This document shows positions 1 to 7,555 of a stretch of 64,000 nucleotides of DNA, one piece after another. The first letter of the stretch is position 1. Each line of letters starts with the position of its first letter. Source of the stretch: JACDBZ01 sp036262075 (lineage in GTDB: Bacteria; Chloroflexota; Limnocylindria; QHBO01); assembly GCA_036262075.1 (NCBI GenBank), contig DATAJO010000038.1:7935-71934 (forward strand). The letters run 5' to 3'. The notes beneath the pieces were generated by a model, which worked only from the letters and a program-made list of their open reading frames with translations, had not been told where the DNA came from and made no database searches. A program made the position numbers and the translations under genes.

Positions 1-357
1 GAAGTCGACGCCGTTGTTCTCCCAGAACGTGCGGTCCTCGCTGGCCACCGTCGCCTGCCAGATGACGTCCGGCACCTCGCTGAAGGTGACCGACTCGCGG
101 TTCTGGCACTCGAAGCGGGCGAGCAGTGTCTGCCCGGTCCGGTCGTAGACGTACGTCGACTGCGGCGGGTCGATGTCGTCGAGGATCCTCGGGTCCGGCA
201 GGTCCGAGGCGAAATACGCGTACGCGGCGAACATGCCGCCGGCCGTGCCCATGATCGAGCCGACGAACATGAGCGTGAAGACGCCGAAGGTGACGAGAAG
301 GAACGTCGCAAGCCCGCGGCGTTGCGACCCACGCCGCGTCGTGCGGCGGGTCATCAT
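1..357 (-). CDS. Class A penicillin-binding protein, N-terminal fragment cut by the window edge
   Basis: The first 119 codons are visible and the rest lies beyond base 1. A short basic leader is followed by one membrane segment (about residues 17-45). After it come YVYDRTGQ, a VPDVIWQATVASEDRTF stretch and ENNGVDF, which match the start of the GT51 glycosyltransferase domain, including the region of its catalytic Glu (SEDR.F). Such enzymes polymerise and cross-link peptidoglycan at the outer face of the membrane. Two in-frame ATGs (357 and 354) are both possible starts, and no clear Shine-Dalgarno sequence is seen. The gene follows the prepilin peptidase on the same strand after 100 bp that show nothing recognisable. 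The transpeptidase half is not visible. Confidence 0.85.
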   Translation of the reverse strand, partial: MMTRRTTRRGSQRRGLATFLLVTFGVFTLMFVGSIMGTAGGMFAAYAYFASDLPDPRILDDIDPPQSTYVYDRTGQTLLARFECQNRESVTFSEVPDVIWQATVASEDRTFWENNGVDF

Positions 358-457
358 CAGATGACGTCGGCGCCGCTGGAGAGCCGGATGCATCGGGGCA
401 GAGGGTACCAGCGAACGGGGTCCGGGTCGAACGCCCACCCGCACGCACGAAGCGCCG

Positions 458-1096
458 TCAGCGCACGAGGCCGAGGACGTCCGGCTGGGTGAGGAGCGCG
501 TAGACGGCGCCGGCGACGAGGAACGGGCCGAACGGGATGTAGGTCCGCATCCCCACCCGACGGACGGCGAGGAGGACGAGGCTCGTGCCCGCGGCGAGGA
601 AGGCAGCGGCGAAGAGGGCGGTGAAGATGACGGGCCAACCGAGGATGAGGCCGATGGGAGCCACGAGGTACAGGTCCCCCAGCGCCAGGCCGCCGCGCAC
701 GACGAGGGCGAGCGCGCCGAGGAAGCCGACGGCCGCTCCGGCGCCGATCGCCGCGTCGAGCGGGGCGACGGCGGGGTTGAACGGGACGAAGGCGACGGCC
801 AGCACGATGAGCGGGTCGAGGAGGATATGCGGCAGGCGGCGCTGCTCGAGGTCGGTCGCGGTCAGGACGAGGAGCAGGCCGAGGATGACGAGGTACGCCG
901 CCGTCGCCCACCACGGCAGCGCCGAGCGCTCGACGATGGCGGCCGCGGCGAGGCCGCTCACCACGGCGAGGGCGATCGTGCGCCAGCTCATCGGGCGGCG
1001 ACGTGCCTCGTCGGGCGGCCAGACGCTCGCCAGGCGCTCGGAGGCGGCGCCGAGCACGGCGAAGGCGATGCCCACGGCGACCGATACGGCTGTCAC
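458..1096 (-). CDS. Prepilin leader peptidase, A24 family
   Basis: A 212-residue polytopic membrane protein. The two catalytic aspartates of the A24 aspartic peptidases are visible: Asp82 in TATDLEQRRLP and Asp141 in GGLALGDLYLV, the equivalent of the GxGD motif. A PFGPFL motif near the C-terminus is also typical. These enzymes cut the leader of type IV pilin-like proteins. The N-terminal zinc-binding methyltransferase domain of PilD is absent, as in shorter TadV/CpaA-like or archaeal-type peptidases. No pilin genes lie in the window, so its substrate is not local. A possible -10 (TAGGAT) lies about 80 bp upstream. Confidence 0.85.
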   Translation of the reverse strand: MTAVSVAVGIAFAVLGAASERLASVWPPDEARRRPMSWRTIALAVVSGLAAAAIVERSALPWWATAAYLVILGLLLVLTATDLEQRRLPHILLDPLIVLAVAFVPFNPAVAPLDAAIGAGAAVGFLGALALVVRGGLALGDLYLVAPIGLILGWPVIFTALFAAAFLAAGTSLVLLAVRRVGMRTYIPFGPFLVAGAVYALLTQPDVLGLVR

Positions 1097-1177
1097 GGCC
1101 TCGAATCGGCTTCCATGCTCATCGTCCTCGTCCTCCGGATGGGCCGCGAGACGCCCCGGTGCGTCGCGGCACCACGC

Positions 1178-1183
1178 ATCCTA
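1178..1183 (-). promoter_or_regulatory. Possible -10 of the prepilin peptidase gene
   Basis: TAGGAT read on the minus strand, followed by about 80 bp of leader before the start at 1096. No convincing -35 is seen. The call rests on the hexamer alone. Confidence 0.3.
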
Positions 1184-1313
1184 CGGGCCGCAACCCGCAC
1201 GGCCATAGCCCGATCGTCCGCCCGGCGCAGGGCGGCGAACTGGCACGAGGCGTGCGTTGCATCGGTCAATCCCGGCCAAGACCGGGTGCACCCTGCAAGG
1301 GAGGAAATCGACC

Positions 1314-1502
1314 GTGGACACCGATCGCATCGAGGGTCCGCTCAAGGAAGCGGGCGGCAAGGTCAAGGAGGAGTGGGGCGACCTGACCGACGACCGCTCC
1401 ACCGAGGCCGAGGGCAAGATGGACCAGGTCGAGGGCAAGGTCCAGAACGAATGGGGTGAGACGAAGGATGACGTCCGCGACGCCGTCGACGACGATCGCT
1501 GA
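1314..1502 (+). CDS. CsbD-family stress protein
   Basis: A 62-residue hydrophilic, acidic protein with the CsbD repeat pattern: IEGPLKEAGGKVKEEWGDLT followed by a second related unit (EAEGKMDQVEGKVQNEWGE). The family is induced by general stress in many bacteria, but its molecular role is unknown. The start is the GTG at 1314: AAGGGAGG ends 10 nt upstream, and the upstream in-frame ATG at 1257 would add a segment unlike the family. It is a single-gene unit that ends in a strong terminator shared with the convergent aminopeptidase gene. Confidence 0.9.
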   Translation: MDTDRIEGPLKEAGGKVKEEWGDLTDDRSTEAEGKMDQVEGKVQNEWGETKDDVRDAVDDDR

Positions 1503-1524
1503 TCGCGCGCCTCACTGACCGATG

Positions 1525-1552
1525 CGCCCCGCCGGGTCCGCCCGGCGGGGCG
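1525..1552. terminator. Bidirectional intrinsic terminator
   Basis: A perfect 12-bp stem, CGCCCCGCCGGG / CCCGGCGGGGCG, with a TCCG loop lies between two convergent genes (csbD-like and pepA). Only a short T-rich tail follows on the plus strand (TCTCGCTA). Confidence 0.8.
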
Positions 1553-1557
1553 TCTCG

Positions 1558-3051
1558 CTATTCGGGTAGCGAGCCGCTCGTGAAGTCGAGCGCCAGCCGG
1601 GCGAGCGCGGCCACGGCCGATCCCGACGCGCCCTTCGCCGCGTACGGCTTCTCCGATCCGTAGTAGGCGGCGCCGGCGATGTCAACGTGGACCCACGGCA
1701 CGGTCGCGAACTCGGAGATGAAGATCGCCGACTTGATGAGCGACCCGTCGCGGGTGCCCGAGTTCACGAGGTCGGCGTACGGCGAGTCGTAGGCCGCGCG
1801 GTACTCGGTGACGAGCGGCATCTCCCAGAACCACTCCCCGCTGCGCTCGGCCGCGTCGCCGACGCGCTCGCCCCACTCGCGCGGCCGGGCGAAATAGGCG
1901 GCCACCTGGTCGCCGAACGCCATCATCGCCACGCCGGTGAGCGTGGCGACGTCGACGACGTGGGTCGCGCCCTCGCGCTCGGCCCAGGTGATCGCATCGC
2001 CGAGGATGAGGCGCCCCTCCGCATCGGTGTTCGTGACCTCGACGGTCTTGCCGTTCATCGCCTTCACGACGTCGCCCGGGCGCTGGGCATTCCCGCCGGG
2101 CATGTTCTCGACGAGGGGGGCGACCGCCATGAGCGGCGTGTCGGGCGCGATGCGGGCCACCGCACGCGCCGCGGCGATGACGGCCGCGGCGCCGGACTTG
2201 TCCATCTTCATGTCGCCCATGCCCTCGGCCGGCTTGATGCTGATGCCGCCGGAGTCGAAGCACACGCCCTTGCCGACGATCGCGAGGCGCTTGCCGTTGG
2301 CGCCGGCCCTGTCCCAGCCGGGCAGCTTGATCGCCACCAGCCGCGGCCCGTGGGTCGCGCCCTGGCCGACGCCGAGGAGCATGTTCATCCCGAGCTCGGC
2401 CATCTCCTTCGGCTCGAGCACGGTGACGTCGCAGCCGTCGTCGGCGAGGCCGCGGGCGATCTCGGCCATCGTCTCGGGGTAGAGGTCGTTGGCGGAGCGG
2501 TTGGCGAGGTCGCGACCGAACGCGACCGCCTCGCCGATGATCGCGCCACGGTCGACGGCCTCCTGCGACGCGCCGAGGAACAGGACCTCGTCGACGGAGC
2601 GCAGCATGGCCTCGGTGTCGCGCACCCGGCCGTAGATGGCGGTCGACCGATACGTGCCCGAGATCGCGCCGACCGCGGCCGCCGTCCACTCGTCGTCGCC
2701 CTCGCCGTCGCGCAGCCAGATCGCCAGCGTCCGGGCCCCGCGCCCGTTCAGCCGCCGCGTGGCGACGGCCGCGATCCGTCGTGCCCGCAAGGCGCCACGG
2801 CCGCGGACCCCGCCGTTGACGAGGAGGAGCCGATCGACCGGCAGGTCGCCGGCATCGACGAGGGCCGAGGCGTGCTCGACGATGTTGAACTCCCCCCACT
2901 CGATGGCGGCGCGCAGGGCGCCGCCGGACGCGGCATCGAGCTCCGCCAGCTCACCGGTCAGCTCCGTCTCGTCGCGGTAGATCGGCACCGCCAGGACGTC
3001 GGCCATGACCGTGGCGGGAGAGTCGGTGACGGCGCGCAGGCGCATGCTCAT
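1558..3051 (-). CDS. pepA: Leucyl aminopeptidase, M17 family
   Basis: A 497-residue cytosolic dizinc aminopeptidase of normal family length. The N-terminal half is the variable domain. The catalytic domain carries GKGVCFDSGGISIKP at about residues 260-273, MDKSGAAAV with the metal-binding Asp and Lys, and the family signature NTDAEGRLILGDA at about 341-353. It removes N-terminal residues from peptides, so it fits downstream of peptide import such as the Opp system at the other end of the window. The start at 3051 is chosen because AGGAG lies 5 nt upstream; the ATG at 3075 has no ribosome binding site. It runs alone and convergent with the CsbD gene. Confidence 0.93.
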   Translation of the reverse strand: MSMRLRAVTDSPATVMADVLAVPIYRDETELTGELAELDAASGGALRAAIEWGEFNIVEHASALVDAGDLPVDRLLLVNGGVRGRGALRARRIAAVATRRLNGRGARTLAIWLRDGEGDDEWTAAAVGAISGTYRSTAIYGRVRDTEAMLRSVDEVLFLGASQEAVDRGAIIGEAVAFGRDLANRSANDLYPETMAEIARGLADDGCDVTVLEPKEMAELGMNMLLGVGQGATHGPRLVAIKLPGWDRAGANGKRLAIVGKGVCFDSGGISIKPAEGMGDMKMDKSGAAAVIAAARAVARIAPDTPLMAVAPLVENMPGGNAQRPGDVVKAMNGKTVEVTNTDAEGRLILGDAITWAEREGATHVVDVATLTGVAMMAFGDQVAAYFARPREWGERVGDAAERSGEWFWEMPLVTEYRAAYDSPYADLVNSGTRDGSLIKSAIFISEFATVPWVHVDIAGAAYYGSEKPYAAKGASGSAVAALARLALDFTSGSLPE

Positions 3052-3105
3052 CGGTGCTCCTGTGATACGGGGCAACGGCCGGGACAGGCCGAAGTATACG
3101 GAGGC

Positions 3106-4620
3106 TCAGCCACCGCCGCCCCCGCCACGATTGCCGCCGCCCCGGCCGCCGCCGTTCCCGTTGCCACCACCACCGCCGCCCTCGTCGTCGCCACCGCCGC
3201 CGCGGCAGTCCTCGATGCGGGCGGAGAACATCGTGAACCGGCCGCCGGGTGCGACCTGCGTCCCGGGCGGCGGCTCCTGGTCGATGATCCCCTCGGGCTT
3301 GCTTTCGTCGTGGTTGCAGCGGACCGTCCAGTTCAGCCCCGCCTCGGTGGCGACGCGCACCGCCTCGTCGAACGACAGGCCGATCGTGTCCGGGATGACG
3401 CCGGGCACGCCGGTGGGCCCGGCCGATGACGCGGCCGACGAGGGCGTTGGGCTGCCCCCGCTCCCCGACTCCCCGTTGCGCAGGCCGAGCAGCGGCACGA
3501 CGACGAACAGGACGACCGCGGCGGCCGCCGCGAGCACGAGCAGCGTGCCGACGAAGTTCGCGATCCCGCCCCCTCGTCGACGACGCCCGCGGACGCGCGC
3601 CGGCGGCTCCGTCGGGTGGAAGGGGCGCGGCTCGGGGATGCGCGGCCCGACCTGGTCGCGCGCAACCGGAGGAGGCACGTACCCGCGCGGCACCGGCACG
3701 ACGCGGGTCTCGTCGTTCGCTCCCGCCCGGCGCCGCTCGGGCTCGGCCCGCGGCGTCTCCTCGAGGGCGAGGCCGAGCGCGCGGGCCATCGCATCGGCGC
3801 TGCGGAAGCGCGCCTCCGGCTCGCGGCGCAGGCTCTGGAGCACGAGCCCGTCGAGCCGCGGCGGGATGCCCGGCGCCAGCCGCGACGGAGGCGTGACCTC
3901 ACCCCGGGCGTGGGCCTCGCGGACCTCGTCCGGCGTGAGGCCGGGGAATGGCACGCGGCCGGTGAGCGCCTCGTACAGCACGGTCCCCAGGCTGAACAGG
4001 TCGCTGGCCGGGGTGAGCGGCTCCCCGGCGAGCTGCTCGGGCGACATCGAGGACAGCGTCCCGATGCTCGTGCCGGTCCGCGCCGCATCGGTCGGCGAGC
4101 GGGCGATGCCGAAGTCGATGAGCTTCGCCGGTCCGGGGCCGAGCATGACGTTGGCCGCCTTCACGTCACAGTGGACGAGGCCGCGCTCGTGGACGACGCG
4201 CAGGCCGGCGAGGAGCTCGAGGCCGATGCGCCCCGCCTCGGCCACCGACAGCCGCCCGTGCTCGGTGAGCACCTGGCGCAGCGTGCGATGGCCCTCGAGC
4301 AGCTCCATGACGATGTAGTGCGCCGCGCCATCGGTCCCGGAGTCGTAGACGTGGACGAGGCTGGGATGCGAGAGGGACGCGGCCGCCCGCGCCTCGGCCA
4401 GGAAGCGCTCGATGAACTCCGGATCATCCGCATAGGGCGGGGCGAGGACCTTGACCGCGACGTCGCGGTCGAGGCGCTCGTCGCGGGCGCGGTACACCCG
4501 CGACATGCCGCCGCGCGCCACGAGCTCGGTGATCCGGTAGCGGTCCGCGAGCGTCACGCCGAGCATCGGATCCGGCTCGAGCGGCGCGTCGCGCTCGGGC
4601 GGCCGCGGGCTGTCGTTCAT
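3106..4620 (-). CDS. Membrane Ser/Thr protein kinase with one PASTA domain
   Basis: 504 residues. Kinase domain at about 25-290: Lys57 in VAVKVL, DFG at 169-171, and a catalytic loop HCDVKAAN at 150-157, in which the Arg of HRD is Cys (a non-RD kinase). A proline-rich linker and a membrane segment (about 355-379) lead to a single external PASTA domain (about 407-470). The last 30 residues are almost only Gly, Asn, Arg and Asp. PASTA kinases sense muropeptides and regulate cell-wall growth; those usually have three or four PASTA repeats, so one is few. The start codon overlaps the stop of the upstream gene (ATGA), so the two are co-translated. Confidence 0.92.
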   Translation of the reverse strand: MNDSPRPPERDAPLEPDPMLGVTLADRYRITELVARGGMSRVYRARDERLDRDVAVKVLAPPYADDPEFIERFLAEARAAASLSHPSLVHVYDSGTDGAAHYIVMELLEGHRTLRQVLTEHGRLSVAEAGRIGLELLAGLRVVHERGLVHCDVKAANVMLGPGPAKLIDFGIARSPTDAARTGTSIGTLSSMSPEQLAGEPLTPASDLFSLGTVLYEALTGRVPFPGLTPDEVREAHARGEVTPPSRLAPGIPPRLDGLVLQSLRREPEARFRSADAMARALGLALEETPRAEPERRRAGANDETRVVPVPRGYVPPPVARDQVGPRIPEPRPFHPTEPPARVRGRRRRGGGIANFVGTLLVLAAAAAVVLFVVVPLLGLRNGESGSGGSPTPSSAASSAGPTGVPGVIPDTIGLSFDEAVRVATEAGLNWTVRCNHDESKPEGIIDQEPPPGTQVAPGGRFTMFSARIEDCRGGGGDDEGGGGGGNGNGGGRGGGNRGGGGGG

Positions 4621-5486
4621 CGGCCCACCGCGTGCAGGATCAGGGCCACCTCGTCGCGCGTGGCCTGCACGCGCCGGACGAGCTCCGCCACGCGTGCCGG
4701 CGGCCCTTCGAGCATGACGCCGGCCCCCTCCGACATCGAGATGCGGAGGGCGCGGTCGGCGAACACCGCGTCTGGTCGGATGCGCTCGATGGCGTCCGAT
4801 GCGGCCTGCGCTGCCGCCGCGTCGCCGTCGGCGACGGCCTCGACGAGCGCATCGGCGGCATCGAGCAGCTCGGCGCTGGTGTCGATCCACACCGGCAGCG
4901 CGTCCAGCCCGAGCTCGGCGGCCTCGATCGCCTCGTGGTCCGCGCGGGCCTGCGCGAGGAGGTCCCGGGCCGTCGCCGGGTCCGAGGCGGCGATCGCGTC
5001 CAGAGCATCGGCGAGGAGGGTGCCGAAGCCCTCGGCCCGCATGCGGAGCTGCGCGAAGCCGTCGGCGGACGGGGCGAGCGCGCCGATCTCGGCGCCGAGC
5101 GTGCCGAGCTCGCCGTCCCCGACCGGCGAACCCAGCGGCGCCATGGCCGGATCGGCGGCACGTCGCGCGGCGTCGAGCGCGCGCATCGCGGCGCCAACGC
5201 GATCGGCGAGCGGCTCGGCGCGGAGCAGCGCGGCGCCGGCATCGGTGAGGAAGGGTCCGGGCAGCTCCGTCCCGGCGGCCGTGCGGGCGGCCCCGTCGCG
5301 CGCGGCCTGGAGCGGCGGTCCCAGGGCGTCGTCCAGGGCCCTGAGCGCGTCGTCGGCCTCGGCCGCCCGTTCCGCGATCAGCCGCTGCGCCCCGAGCGCC
5401 ACGCCCGGGTCGGGCCCGCCGGCGCCGAGCACGGCGACGAGGCCGACCGCCACGACCACCGGGACGACGACGCGGGTGAATATCAT
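4617..5486 (-). CDS. Secreted or membrane-anchored helical protein of unknown function
   Basis: 289 residues. An N-terminal hydrophobic segment (residues 2-22) looks like an uncleaved signal anchor, with no lipobox cysteine. The remainder is Ala- and Glu/Asp-rich with heptad-like spacing, suggesting a helical or coiled-coil domain outside the membrane. I recognise no family. It is translationally coupled to the PASTA kinase gene (ATGA), so a role in the same envelope pathway is a reasonable inference. Its start codon lies only 6 bp from the divergent adenosine deaminase start, so its promoter must lie inside that gene or its true start is further downstream. Confidence 0.6.
   Translation of the reverse strand: MIFTRVVVPVVVAVGLVAVLGAGGPDPGVALGAQRLIAERAAEADDALRALDDALGPPLQAARDGAARTAAGTELPGPFLTDAGAALLRAEPLADRVGAAMRALDAARRAADPAMAPLGSPVGDGELGTLGAEIGALAPSADGFAQLRMRAEGFGTLLADALDAIAASDPATARDLLAQARADHEAIEAAELGLDALPVWIDTSAELLDAADALVEAVADGDAAAAQAASDAIERIRPDAVFADRALRISMSEGAGVMLEGPPARVAELVRRVQATRDEVALILHAVGR
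5481..5486 (+). promoter_or_regulatory. -10 box of a probable leaderless add transcript
   Basis: TATCAT ends exactly 6 bp before the ATG at 5493, so transcription starting 7 bp downstream of the box would begin at the start codon. The box overlaps the start codon of the divergent gene. Confidence 0.6.
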
Positions 5487-5492
5487 TCGGTG

Positions 5493-6533
5493 ATGGACCT
5501 CGTCCCGTCCCTGCGCGCGCTGCCAAAGGCGGAGCTCCACCAGCACCTCGATGGCTCGCTGCGGCCCGAAACGGCCGTCGAGCTGGCCGCCGAGGCCGGC
5601 ATTGGGCTCAGCCTCGAGGAGGCGCGCCGCCGGATGGTCGGACCGCCACGCTGCCGCGACCAGGCCGAGCTGCTCACGTATTTCGACCTGCCGATCCAGC
5701 TGCTCCAGACCGCCGGCGCGCTGACGCGGGCGACCGCCGAGCTCATCGACGACCTCGCCGCCGATGGCGTGCGGTACGCCGAGATCCGCTGGGCGCCGCG
5801 GCTCCATCTCGAGCGCGGGCTGTCGGTGGCGGGGGTCATCGAGGCCGTGGCCGCCGGCATCGCCGACCGCGCCGCCGCGCTCGGGCCCCAGATGCCGCTC
5901 GTCGGCCTGATCGTCACCGCCATGCGCACCCATCCGCCGGCCGCCAACGTCGAGCTGGCCCGGACCGCGGCCGAGATCGGCCCGCCGGTGGTCGGCTTCG
6001 ACCTCGCCGGGCCGGAGGAGGCCTGGCCCGCTCCGCCGCATGCGGCAGCGTTCGTCGCCGCCCGGGACGGCGGCCTGGCGCTCACCGCCCACGCCGGCGA
6101 GGTCGAGGGTCCGCAGCGCATCCGCGAGATCCTCGATTTCGGCGTGCGCCGGGTCGCGCACGGGGTGACCGCCGCGGGCGACGCCGACATCCTGTCCTTC
6201 ATCCGGGCGCGGGACATCACGCTCGACATGTGCCCGACCTCGAACGTCCAGGCCGGGATCGTGGCCTCGGTCGCCGAGCATCCGCTGGCCGCGCTCCATC
6301 GCGCCGGGGTGAGCGTCACGATCTCGACCGACGACCGCACGGTGACCGGCACGACGCTGTCGGAGGAGCTCGCCCGCTGCCTGGCCGATGGCGGCCTGTC
6401 GCGCTCCGAGCTGGCGACCATCGCCGTCAACGCGTTCCGTCGCGCCTTCGCGCCCCCCGCCCTGCTCGGCGCCGTCACCGCCGAGGCGTCACGGGCGTGG
6501 GAGGCGTGGGTGTCGGAGCCGATCCGGGTCTGA
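5493..6533 (+). CDS. add: Adenosine deaminase
   Basis: 346 residues, usual for the family. Metal and catalytic residues are all present: HxH at His16/His18 in AELHQHLDG, with the substrate-contact Asp20; HAGE with His200 and Glu203; His223 in VAHG; Asp280-Asp281 in STDD. It deaminates adenosine and deoxyadenosine to inosine forms in the cytosol. It lies beside a nucleoside importer and nucleoside hydrolase, which fits purine nucleoside salvage. A TATCAT box 6 bp before the ATG suggests a leaderless mRNA. The 3' end overlaps the convergent HAD gene by 59 bp. Confidence 0.92.
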   Translation: MDLVPSLRALPKAELHQHLDGSLRPETAVELAAEAGIGLSLEEARRRMVGPPRCRDQAELLTYFDLPIQLLQTAGALTRATAELIDDLAADGVRYAEIRWAPRLHLERGLSVAGVIEAVAAGIADRAAALGPQMPLVGLIVTAMRTHPPAANVELARTAAEIGPPVVGFDLAGPEEAWPAPPHAAAFVAARDGGLALTAHAGEVEGPQRIREILDFGVRRVAHGVTAAGDADILSFIRARDITLDMCPTSNVQAGIVASVAEHPLAALHRAGVSVTISTDDRTVTGTTLSEELARCLADGGLSRSELATIAVNAFRRAFAPPALLGAVTAEASRAWEAWVSEPIRV

Positions 6534-7374
6534 CCCGCGGCTCGAGGAGCTTGCGCACCTCCTCCGGGTCGGCCGCCACGGCGTGCGGTGCCGCCTCGCC
6601 CTCCAGGCGCGCGAGCATCTCGGCATCGGCCACGCCGGTGAGGACGAGGATCGCGGCACAGCCCGCGCGCCGAGCGCCGATGACGTCCGAGGCCGGGTTG
6701 TCGCCGACGACGACCGCCTCCGAGCCCGGCACGCCGCTGGCCTCGAGGATGGCGGTGAACATCGCGGGCTCCGGCTTGCCGATGACCTCCGGCTCGACCC
6801 CGGTGGCCGTGGCGAGGGCCGCGACGATCGATCCGGCGCCGGGGAGGAACCCGGTCGCCGTCGGGTAGCGCGCATCGGCGTTCGTGGCGATGAGCCGCGC
6901 ACCATCGGCCACGGCGCGCATGGCGACCGCCAGCCGGCCGTAGTCGACGTTCGGGTCGAGCCCGACGATGACCGCGTCGAACGCCACCGGCAGCGGACCG
7001 CCGTCGTGGCCCGGGACGAGCTCGGCGGCCATCGTCACGTCGAGTCCGGCGGCCGAGAGCTCCTCGCGCATGCCGGTCGCGCCGACGGCGAGGACGCGGC
7101 GCACGTCCGGCGCGTGACGGCGGAGGTGCTCGACCGTGGCCGAGGTCGAGGTCACGATCTCCTCGACCGCGGTCGGGATGCCCATCGCGCCGAGGCGCTC
7201 GACGTAGCCGGCACGCGCGACCATCGAGTTGTTCGTGGCGAAGCGGACGAGCACGCCGCGCTCGTGGAGCCAGGCGACGAGCTCGCGGGCTCCGGGCACG
7301 GGCTCGGCGCCGCGGTACACGACGCCGTCGAGGTCGAAGATGACGAGACGCACGACGCCCGGCAGCGGGTCCAT
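6475..7374 (-). CDS. HAD-superfamily sugar phosphatase, NagD-like
   Basis: 299 residues with all four HAD motifs: DLDGVVYRG (nucleophile Asp14 and Asp16), FATNNS (motif II), GKPEPAMF (motif III Lys) and VVGDNPASD (motif IV). The large C2-type cap and the GVVYRG spacing place it in the NagD/AraL/4-nitrophenylphosphatase group, which dephosphorylate small phosphate esters such as sugar phosphates, phosphoglycolate or nucleotides. The exact substrate cannot be read. Neighbouring nucleoside genes make a nucleotide or pentose phosphate plausible. The start at 7374 is supported by a TATCAT box 8 bp upstream. Confidence 0.85.
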   Translation of the reverse strand: MDPLPGVVRLVIFDLDGVVYRGAEPVPGARELVAWLHERGVLVRFATNNSMVARAGYVERLGAMGIPTAVEEIVTSTSATVEHLRRHAPDVRRVLAVGATGMREELSAAGLDVTMAAELVPGHDGGPLPVAFDAVIVGLDPNVDYGRLAVAMRAVADGARLIATNADARYPTATGFLPGAGSIVAALATATGVEPEVIGKPEPAMFTAILEASGVPGSEAVVVGDNPASDVIGARRAGCAAILVLTGVADAEMLARLEGEAAPHAVAADPEEVRKLLEPRVRPGSAPTPTPPTPVTPRR

Positions 7375-7382
7375 GGCCGTCG

Positions 7383-7388
7383 ATGATA
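7383..7388 (-). promoter_or_regulatory. -10 box of the HAD phosphatase gene, near-leaderless
   Basis: TATCAT on the minus strand, 8 bp before the ATG at 7374. It is one of a series of boxes at this position in the window. Confidence 0.5.
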
Positions 7389-7429
7389 CGCGGACCGTTC
7401 GGCCCACCCCCTGGCGTGCCGATCTACCC

Positions 7430-7459
7430 TTGAGCGTGGAGGTCGCTGGGCAGTATGAT
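7430..7459 (+). promoter_or_regulatory. Sigma-70-type promoter of the nucleoside transporter operon
   Basis: TTGAGC (7430-7435), an 18-bp spacer and TATGAT (7454-7459). Transcription would start near 7466 and give a leader of about 90 nt. The leader holds a small hairpin (6-bp stem, 7506-7522) and a GGAGGAG ribosome binding site before the ATG at 7556. No known purine riboswitch core is seen. Confidence 0.6.
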
Positions 7460-7555
7460 GCCGCGGAATCTGCGCAGGTGCCCATGTGCCGAGCGCATCG
7501 GAGGCGCCGCGTGCGACGCGGCTGAGCGCACCCGCAGCGGTGTGGAGGAGTATTC

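Noticed and set aside
1687..3429. Long open frame on the plus strand opposite pepA and the kinase
   Set aside because: Its product is repetitive Arg/Gly/Ala/Asp-rich sequence typical of the antisense frame of GC-rich genes; both genes on the other strand have full family motifs.
7460..7555. Purine riboswitch before the BMP operon
   Set aside because: The leader lacks the conserved purine-aptamer core and is too short for other nucleoside-related riboswitches; only a small hairpin is seen.
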